A DNA stretch of 64,000 nt from Syngnathus acus (taxonomy: Eukaryota; Chordata; Actinopteri; Syngnathiformes; Syngnathidae): assembly GCF_901709675.1 (NCBI RefSeq), contig NC_051095.1, forward strand, positions 557,001 through 621,000, in the 5' to 3' direction. Position 1 is the stretch's first letter. Each line of letters opens with the position of its first letter. Made by a program: the position numbers and the translations under genes. A model generated the notes under the pieces. The model was not told where the DNA came from and ran no database searches. It saw only the letters and a list, made by a program, of their open reading frames with translations. Below are positions 56,601-64,000 of this stretch, one piece after another.

Positions 56601-56853
56601 AAGTAAGGCTCTCCTCGAGCGGCGAGCCGACCCAAGAACCTTGGGCTTGTGTCAGCCGCCCTCTTGTCTTCTCAGGCTGGAGTGTTGCAAGATCGGCACA
56701 CGAGGATGCATCTCACTGGCCAAGGCTCTCCGGTCCAACCCCTCCCACCTCCAACAGCTGGACCTGTGGGGCAATGACATCGGAGAGGAAGGAAAGCGGG
56801 CCTTGGAGGAGGTCCAACTGGATTCTCGCTGCAGTCTGAAGATCAAGTGGTAG
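53601..56853 (+). CDS. NLRP-like receptor, copy D (PYD-FISNA-NACHT-LRR)
   Basis: Complete copy. Exons: 53601-53856 (PYD), 54047-55856 (FISNA-NACHT), LRR exons 55930-56100, 56181-56351 and 56432-56602, and terminal 56676-56853. The frame closes to 918 residues, ending LKIKW. Walker A GFAGIGKT and Walker B LDGLDES are intact. The pyrin domain is the most divergent of the array (KSKKENADRIDIAEQLANTH against [20 protein letters not shown]). Upstream homology to the other copies starts only at 53568, just before the pyrin exon, so the promoter differs. A canonical AATAAA follows at 56942. The role is as for copy A, inferred from family. Confidence 0.86.
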
Positions 56854-56941
56854 GTTCCAATCATCTTCCAAGGTGCCGTTGAAGAAAATGGCTTCCAAAA
56901 AGTCGCTCGCGCCTAGCTCCAAAACCAGATTTGCTGACTTG

Positions 56942-56947
56942 AATAAA
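56942..56947 (+). terminator. Polyadenylation signal of NLR copy D
   Basis: AATAAA 89 bp after the copy D stop codon, in gacttgaataaagtagag. Confidence 0.6.
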
Positions 56948-57571
56948 GTAGAGAAGCACACATGAAATCAATCAAAGGAAATGTTTTAATACTAACTTCA
57001 TGATGTGCACTTTGACATCACAAATGTTTTGGGCCATATTGCCTGAATGAAGTAAGTGTTCAATGCATGCCCGGTGTTTTTCCTCAAACGCTGAATGCTT
57101 GGTTATATCTATCTAGGGATGATTGATGTGACGCCATTGACGCTAGCCTTGGATCCTTGGGAAGAGTTCTGAGGACGGATGGATGTGGATGCATGCAGAA
57201 GGTCGCGAAGGATGCGTTTCCCATGGAGCGTATGGCTGAGGACGCCCGCTGTCCAAAAGGAAACGGCAATGCCTGTCCTTCACGTTAGTTGCTTGATTCT
57301 CCGAGCGATGATAAGGCATAGATATTTCCACATTTCACAAATAAGATGTGAAATCCAACACAGACGTGTGCTCCTGACACTCTCCTGCCATCCACACTCG
57401 TGGCGGGCGGGACTTGACCCTTGACCCTCCACTTCCTCGCATAATTTGACCTGCTGGCACCAAACGCCGACCAATGGTGAATGTTGAGGCAAATAATAAT
57501 TGCATCATCATGCCTTCAATTGACTTGTTTTTGAATGCACTTTGATCACTAAAGCGCCATGAAATATAAAT

Positions 57572-57760
57572 ACCGTAATTTTCGGACTATAAGTCGCGTT
57601 TTTTTTCATAGTTTGGGTGGGGGGGCGACTTATACTCAGGAGCGACTTATATATGTTTTTTTTTTTCAAAAATTTTCAAAAAAAAAAAAAGGTGAAACCG
57701 CGATAAACGAACCGCAAGGGATTACTGTAATTTGAATTTCAAGTGACGACAGCAGCGCAA
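57572..57760 (+). repeat. Dispersed repeat, right arm of the inverted pair around copy D
   Basis: Begins taccgtaattttcggactat and contains tcatagtttgggtggggggg, gcgataaacgaaccgc and ttactgtaatttgaatttca. It is the reverse complement of the arm at about 52000-52195. Confidence 0.7.
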
Positions 57761-59448
57761 CATCGCGTCAGCAGCAGCTCGTCGAGTCAATCTTTGTCCT
57801 TTATGTAAACAACCGCCGCGCTGCTGTCGCAGCGTCGCAACAACACGTGAGCAACAACAGGCTAAACGATAGGTATGCTAACGTGACATAAACACAAACT
57901 AAGAGCTGAGAATGGCCCTGACGTAAAATTATTATTAAGTTATTCAAAAAACTATTACATAAATAACACGTTAATAAAACCATCTGCGTCACACCAATTC
58001 ATTAAATCCATCAATCGTCCTTTGTCAACAATGCGTGCGCGCCGCTGACGGCTCTTGCACTTTAAAATATTCCACAGGCCCATATAACCATATATAAATT
58101 AGATATCAAATAACTATTACATAAGCAATAATGTTATCAAACCACCTGTGCAGTCTAAATCATTACATCCTTCAATCAAATTCCTCGTCCTTTGTCAACA
58201 ACGCCGCGCGCTCGTGCGCCCTGACGTCAGCCTCGTTGTTATTCCACAGATCTAGTGTATAACTAGATTGTAGCGTTAACAAAGTACTTCCGGTCTGTGG
58301 TTTCAGCGCTTCTGTTGCTATGGCAACACATTCAAGTCCCTGACTGTGAAGACTGTACAAATATTCCAAAAATGTACACGTCAATCTAAAGTGTGTGTGC
58401 GTGTGTGTGCATGCGTGTAAATAACATAACCTCGGCACTGCCAACATCTTTCTGCTGGAGGTCATCGGGAGCTTGTCTTCACATGTAGGAGGATTCAAGT
58501 CAAATTGTAATCAGAGTACTGTTGGATTTTGTCCACAATTTAGGGAGCGCGCTATCTGCGCCTCACGGCAAAAGCCATTGCCAATCACCTGTTATCCAAT
58601 TTACTCACTGCATGCTCGTTTGATTTCTTCAGATTTAGGAAAATGCTAAGACACTGAAGCAGAAATTAGACTTACACAGATTGGTTGAGTTCAATCACAA
58701 TTCTTGTTAAGAAAGCTCTGTTTTCAGGAAAGTACAATACAGCGCTGGGCCTTTCAAGAGCAGAAAGTCTCCATTCCGAAAAGGCAACGTTCAAGCTTCT
58801 TTGGTCAGCTTATATTCAGTTGCACATGCCGGTGTGGGCCGAGTTTGATGGGTGATGAGTCGTTGGGGTGGGGCAAGTTCGCAGTAGAGTTTGATTCCAT
58901 GGTAGTGGGTGCTGATTATGGGCGATTCGGTGTGTGTGTGTGTGTGGGGGGAGGGGGGGGGGCTGCTGTCTTCCATCCCGTCTTTCGGCCTTGGCGATCA
59001 TCTTTGGCCGAGTCCTTGGCTGTCTCCCTCTGGCACCTGCTGGTTTTATCTCCAAGCGACCTTCCTGTAAACATTCTGCTCCATTCTTGCACATACACTG
59101 TCGCACCTCATCCATTCGTCATTCTTTCAATTTTGTCATTTTGTACGGAATGATGTGAGCTTTTGGCTGTGACATCATCAATTTATTCATGTTCCCTGAC
59201 TATGCAAAGTTTGTTCTCACCACTTACCATGTTGTTGTTTGTTTGTTCTTTTGATACTCCATGTACTTGCTTACGTCATTATATTCTTAGTTTAATCATG
59301 GTTCCAACCGTATCTTTTCTTTGTTAGGCAAAATATCTCCCTCTGTGCAGAACGTTCAGTAGTAATAGAAAAGCTGGCGTCTAGCATTAGGCAACATATG
59401 ACGTTTAATCAAAACACAAGATATAATCAAGTACTGAACATTCTAGAC

Positions 59449-60237
59449 CAGTGTTTCCCAACCTTTTTTCATTCACGGCACACCTTTTCATTGGAAAAAA
59501 TCTCGAGGCACACCACCAACAAAAATCTGTTAAGTGTTACACCAGCTTCTATATTAAAATCAGTTATATTACAACAAAAGACGTAAAGTTCTATTCCTAT
59601 ATATGTATGGAGAGTCGACTAATTGAAGAAAAATAAATACTAAATATTCTTTAAATTGTATTTCTTTTGTAAATAAAAGTGACAGTTTTTGAAAAAAGGT
59701 TTTAGACAGCATAAGGAATAAATTATTGAAAGTGATTGTGATCAAAATCCAAAAGAATCAATATGACTTTGTTTACTGTTTTAGACTAGCTCTATAAATA
59801 TTGCGACATTAAGAACAAAGTCACTTTTAAAGACGCTCTGCTGTTCTGACAGCGGCTGAGTGGCTATCACAGTCGAGGTGTCTCGACTTGACTGTGTATT
59901 TTATGTTGGTGAAAAATGAACAATCCAGGTTCTCCCATTGAACTACCTGCTCTGATTTCCATCGGACCGAAAACGCACCACAGCCGTCATAGTGTCACTG
60001 TTAGTAAAAGCACACAGCAACACACACATAAACTGAGTATGTGCCGATGCCACAACATGAAACCTCAAGATTCTCCGATTTGCCCCGCATGCACAATTAG
60101 CAAGTGGCTGACCAGGCCTTGTGCTAACTGACCAGTGGTTTGGCCAACCTGTTTACAATGCGCTCCGTAATTAATGTTGGACAATTTCCCACGGCACAGC
60201 TGAACATCTCTCACGGCACACTGGTTGGGAAACACTG
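59449..60237. mobile_element. Non-autonomous hAT element 1, 789 bp
   Basis: Inverted termini CAGTGTTTCCCAACC at both ends (the right end is ggttgggaaacactg). It is flanked by the 8-bp TTCTAGAC at 59441-59448 and 60238-60245. There is no transposase ORF; the interior is AT-rich with small random frames. Confidence 0.92.
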
Positions 60238-60245
60238 TTCTAGAC

Positions 60246-60335
60246 CAGTGGTCCCCAACCACCGGGCCGCGGACCGGTACCGGTCTGTGGGTCACTTGGT
60301 ACCGGGCCGCGGAGCCGCACAGGAAAAAAAAAAAA

Positions 60336-60368
<33 letters not shown>

Positions 60369-61164
60369 CATTGACGATCAATTCATTCAGGTTAAGACGC
60401 TCGTCCCGGTCACGTGACATGTCTCCCCAGTCGAGCCCGCAAAGCTAGCAAAAATGAGTAAGAATTTATTTTGAAAAATGTAAAAAATTTGGCGAATCTC
60501 TCCCAATTACATCTGTCGGTGCATCTGAAAAATAAGGACTCTTGACACAGGGCGCTCGTCTCGGTCACGTGACATGTCACCACAGTCAAGCCCCCGAGGC
60601 AAGCAAAAATGAGCAAGAAACAGAGAAGTTTGGAAAGCTTCTTCGGAAAGGGAAAAACGTCCAATGAGGACACTGAAGAAGAAGAGGCTACGACTTCTAA
60701 GAAAAGGAAAGCTGCATTTAAAAGAACATTTCTGGAGTCCTACTTAAAATATGGATTTATCGCCACAGGTGACTCTGACGCGCCAAGTGCACTCCGCATA
60801 TGTGGCGAAAGACTAGCTAACGAGGCAATGAAGCCTTCAAACCTGCTTCGGCACATGGAGACCAAACATCCTGCATTTAAAGACAAACCTTAACCACTTC
60901 GGGTGTCATTGTCTCCGATTACGCCTAGATGGGAACGGCTCATTTCTGAGAAAAGAGCTCGGTGCTCCCACTAATTCAACGTTTTATTTTTATGTGGTAT
61001 ATATTTGTTTTTATGCCAGTCGTATCATTTTATTTCATCCTATTTATATATATAAATATTTAAATAATAAATATATAAATATATTTATTTATATAAAGGC
61101 CGGTCCGCGAAAATATTTCTGACACGTAACCGGTCCGTGGTGCAAAAAAGGTTGGGGACCACTG
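60246..61164. mobile_element. hAT element 2, 919 bp, adjoining element 1
   Basis: Inverted termini CAGTGGTCCCCAACC at both ends (the right end is ggttggggaccactg). It is flanked by TTCTAGAC at 60238-60245 and 61165-61172. The ends differ from element 1, so this is a different family of the Charlie/SPIN-like type. Inside are a poly-A/poly-T junction near 60325-60368, a tandem duplication of a segment starting gctcg-cggtcacgtgacatgt (about 60397 and 60553) and a truncated transposase start. Confidence 0.92.
60609..60893 (+). pseudogene. Truncated hAT transposase N-terminus (BED-type zinc finger)
   Basis: A 94-codon frame starting MSKKQRSLESFFGKGKTS. The BED-finger part reads ALRICGERLANEA, then LLRHMETKHP. 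The first of the paired cysteines expected in this finger is arginine, so zinc binding is doubtful. The catalytic RNase-H-like part is absent. It lies entirely inside hAT element 2. Confidence 0.75.
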
Positions 61165-61567
61165 TTCTAGACGACCCTGGCCGTGTCCATGATTTAGAAA
61201 AAACATCAGGCATGCATTACACAGTTCCTTAAGGGTCATTAAGCTATTTAGGCAATATATCAAAAACATTTGTTATTTCAAAGTGCTCCGAAATATATAT
61301 CAGATCATAAAGTTATAAAAACCTTTGTCATTACCACCTATCAAAAATGTCTAGTTATGTCTTCTTTATTGATTTGGTGTGTAGGTATAATTATATGCTT
61401 AAAATGTTTCTTTTATTGATTTAATATGTGAATATACTTGTCTGCTTATGTACTTTATTCACTGAGGTTTGAGCATATCTGTTTTTGTAGCTAGGCAGGA
61501 CTTTTTGTATTTCGACCCCATTCCTTCACTGACACAAATGACATGGTGTCTGGGTAGCAGTAGCAGT

Positions 61568-61652
61568 TATGACTGCTGGGCTCCAGCACGCACGCACGCA
61601 CGCCCGCCCGCGACCCCCGTGGGGACAAGCAGCATAGAAAATGGATGGATGG
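61568..61652 (+). mobile_element. Retroelement 3' tail with GGAT repeat, copy before NLR E
   Basis: It matches the tail at 35957-36030 phrase by phrase (gctgggctccagcacgc, gtggggacaagcag, GGAT run), with a longer ACGC run. The homology then continues into the spacer. Confidence 0.6.
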
Positions 61653-61855
61653 ATATTTATTTATTCACTCACATACTTCCTTGCGACCCTTGCCAAAGCA
61701 CGGGAATTTTGTATCCAACTCTTCCGTGAGCGTGCGTTTTGGTTTCGGCATTGTTTGTAAACACTCGCTGTAGATTGGCCAGCCCAGTAGCAAAGTGAAA
61801 TGGAATGGAATGTACCTGAATTATGGTTGAGGCAGTCCAACAAAATCCCGGACCA

Positions 61856-61933
61856 TTTTGAAAATGCCCCCGGACATGTTTTTAGGTCTCAAAAGTAGGA
61901 CACGCATGTCTGGGAAAAAGGGACGTCTGGATG
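61856..61933. mobile_element. 78-bp insertion flanked by a 9-bp repeat
   Basis: The other spacers read continuously through tcccggaccaaacag; here CCCGGACCA occurs at 61847-61855 and again at 61934-61942, with 78 bp between. The insert contains cccccggacatgtttttagg and gggaaaaagggacgtctgg, phrases of a widespread vertebrate repeat. It has no clear inverted ends. Confidence 0.55.
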
Positions 61934-62289
61934 CCCGGACCAAATAGTTTCGCTTGTCTCACCAGTCCTACCAGTTCGACGGTATGGCTGTGATGCTAAA
62001 CTCCCAGTGAACATAAGAACTCTTGTCTCCTTTGCGAACGAACCGGCTTAGGCTAATTGTACCGCAAAGACTCTTTCCAATTGATCAAATGCAAGATCCG
62101 TTTTTGAAAGAGCGCGGTGCGTGCCCTCAGCTCGTCCACGAGATCTTGGGAGGGCGGGATCTGCGCTGCGCTGCGGCTGCTGGACTCGCACGGGAGGACG
62201 GCTGGCTGGGGGAGCGTGGTCTTGTCAGCTCAACGCTATTTTCGGACTGCTTCAAGTGATCCCTTTGCGTTCAGGTTCATGCGGGAACG

Positions 62290-64000
62290 ATGGCTCTGGA
62301 TATGAAAATCAAGGGCCTGCTGTTGGAAACGCTGGAAGACCTGGGGCAGGGGGACTTCAAGAAGTTCAAGTTTTATACGAACCTGCCCGAGAGCGTCAAA
62401 GAAAACGCAGACCGGACTGACATCGCCGCACAGCTGATGAACAGGCACGGCAAGAACGCGGGGGAGAAGACCATCGAGATTCTGGAGAAGATCAACAACT
62501 ACAACCTGGCCCAGAAGCTGCGCAACGACCTGGCGCAAATCACAGGTAAGGTGAATGTGGCTTCTGGTGGGGGAGGGGGGGGGGGAGTTCATCCAGAAAG
62601 CAGCTTACCTGAAAACTCTCAGGTGATACAAATGATCCTCCTTCACTTGCCTCCTTGAGGGGAAGGGGAAGCGGCGGCGGCGGCATGGCTGCGGCACGCT
62701 TGCGGCCAGGCCTAAAGACGGTTTTGCGACACGGGATCTCCTTCTGCGCCCTCAGGTAGCATCTCCTCAGTCGATAACGAGCAGATCGGCAAATTCAAGC
62801 GGGAGCTGCAAGAGAACCTGCGGAAGATCTACCTCAACGTTCCCGAGGGCAACACGGAGTACAGCGAGCAGAAGACTCTGGAGAATGTCTACACCAAGCT
62901 CAACATTAGACGCGGCGTCGCCGGTCTCCCCGACAAGCAGCACGAGGTCCTTCAGATGGAGATGTGCGGCGTGGCCGAGGAGGAGTCCATCCAGCCGTGC
63001 GACATCTTCGAAAGCCAGAAGCCCCTTCGCACGATGCTCACCGTGGGCTTCGCGGGCATCGGGAAGACTTTCCTAGTGCGCAAGTTTGTCCTGGACTGGG
63101 CCGGCGGGAGAACCAACACAGACGTGGACTTCATCTTTCCCTTCGCCTTCCGCGAGTTGAACTTGGAGGAGGAGAAAAGCTTTTCGCTGGCGGAGCTCAT
63201 CCGACTCTTTGTCTGGGAGAGCGAGGCCATCAAGATGCTGGACCACATCTTGGTCAGTCTGCAAGAGTCGGCCAACCGCCACTACCAGTCCAGCAAGATC
63301 AAGATTTTGTTTGTGCTGGACGGCCTGGACGAGTCCCGCCTCAAACTGGACCTGAGTGACGAGCGCAAGAAGCGCCTGGATGTGACCCGAGCCTACCCCG
63401 TGGAGGTGCTCCTGGCGCATCTCATCAAGGGGAACCTGCTTCCCTGCGCCCGGGTTTGGATCACCACGCGGCCCCAGGCGGCCCACGACATCCCGCCGCG
63501 CCTGGTGGACAGCAGAACCGAGGTGAAAGGCTTCAGCGACTCCCAGAGGCTGGACTACTTCAGGAAGAAGTTCCCCGCCGAGGAGGACGTCATCAAGCAC
63601 ATCCAGAAGTCCCGCACCATTTTCATCATGTGCCACTTGCCCATCTTCTGCTGGCTCACCGCCACCGTTCTCCAAGACTGTCGGGATGCCGGAAAGGAGC
63701 TGCCCGAAACCCTGACCGAGATGTACACAGAGTTCCTGCTCTATCACCTGGACAAGTCCAAGGAGCGAGACAGCCGGAAGAGCACAGAGTACGTCACAGC
63801 GTTGGCCAAGCTGGCTTTTCAGCACCTGATGAAAAAGCAACAGATCTTCTACGAGAGCGACTTGCGGGAAAGCGGCTTGGATGACCTGCAGGGCACAAAA
63901 CACTCGGGAGTCTTCACCGTGGTCTTCAAGGAGGTACCCCCGCTCAAGAAATACCAACGCAGGATGTTTCAGTTCATCCACCTGACCGTCCAGGAATATC
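62290..64000 (+). CDS. NLRP-like receptor, copy E, cut by the window edge
   Basis: PYD exon 62290-62545 and FISNA-NACHT exon from 62756, open to the last base of the window. Walker A GFAGIGKT and Walker B LDGLDES are intact. The remaining NACHT-exon end and the LRR exons lie to the right. At diagnostic sites it alternates between the other copies: FESQKP and FPAEED as in A; GRTNTD, WESEAIK and DERKKRLDV as in D; CRDAGKE as in B. The FISNA part also has private changes (TLENVYTKLNIRRG). The spacer in front is most like that of copy A. Confidence 0.82.

Larger units (their letters stand above)
56854..59440. other. Intergenic region after copy D
   Basis: Holds the copy D polyadenylation signal, the right arm of the inverted repeat pair (57572-57760) and two degenerate direct copies of a segment containing cctttgtcaacaa and gcgcg (about 57960-58060 and 58130-58240). 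A short GT microsatellite lies at about 58387-58410, and a GT/poly-G run at about 58930-58962. No B30.2 or other exon belonging to copy D is found. No gene is recognised. Confidence 0.55.
61173..62289. promoter_or_regulatory. Spacer before NLR copy E
   Basis: AT-rich and unassigned up to about 61560. A retroelement tail follows (61568-61652), then about 640 bp homologous to the spacers before A, B and C. The homologous part is interrupted by a 78-bp insertion at 61856-61933. The promoter role is inferred by comparison with the other copies. Confidence 0.5.

Overview
The window is vertebrate nuclear DNA, almost certainly from a teleost fish with a compact genome. All genes are split by short GT-AG introns, the proteins are vertebrate families, and the mobile DNA is of fish type (Rex1/Babar and L2 LINEs, several hAT elements, a tRNA-derived SINE). 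No RNA gene, CRISPR array, operon or prokaryotic signal was seen. All exon models below were built by hand from reading frame, splice sites and recall of the families; nothing was searched or aligned by computer.

Positions 1-25,000 hold a block whose members I recall as neighbours on human chromosome 14q11.2: ajuba (minus, 3' end outside the window), mrpl52 (plus), mmp14 (minus), lrp10 (plus) and cirop (plus). Every splice junction modelled for mrpl52, mmp14, lrp10 and cirop keeps frame, giving proteins of about 129, 561, 743 and 558 residues. ajuba/mrpl52 and mmp14/lrp10 are divergent pairs and mrpl52/mmp14 is convergent. From 25,895 to 34,163 lies a reticulon of the RTN3 type with a symmetric 1,599-nt cassette exon.

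From about 34,800 to the right edge the window is a young, unstable tandem array of immune-sensor genes of the PYD-FISNA-NACHT-LRR (NLRP-like) type, all on the plus strand. Copies A (36,571), B (40,368) and D (53,601) read as complete genes of 931, 867 and 918 residues. C (49,702) is a pseudogene taken apart by insertions. E (62,290) is cut by the window edge. An inverted, frameshifted pyrin-domain relic sits at the array's left edge. The copies share introns and 171-nt LRR exons that are all phase 2, and copy E is a patchwork of A-, B- and D-type segments, which points to gene conversion.

Mobile DNA shapes the array. Copy B carries about 5.7 kb of LINE in its first coding intron: an old L2 split by a Rex1-like element with an intact 1,001-codon ORF. 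Two different hAT elements lie back to back on the same 8-bp target (TTCTAGAC, present three times). Another hAT with an 8-bp duplication abuts the remains of copy C. Inverted copies of a further repeat flank copy D. Copies A and E share an upstream retroelement tail, suggesting that part of the array was duplicated as a block.
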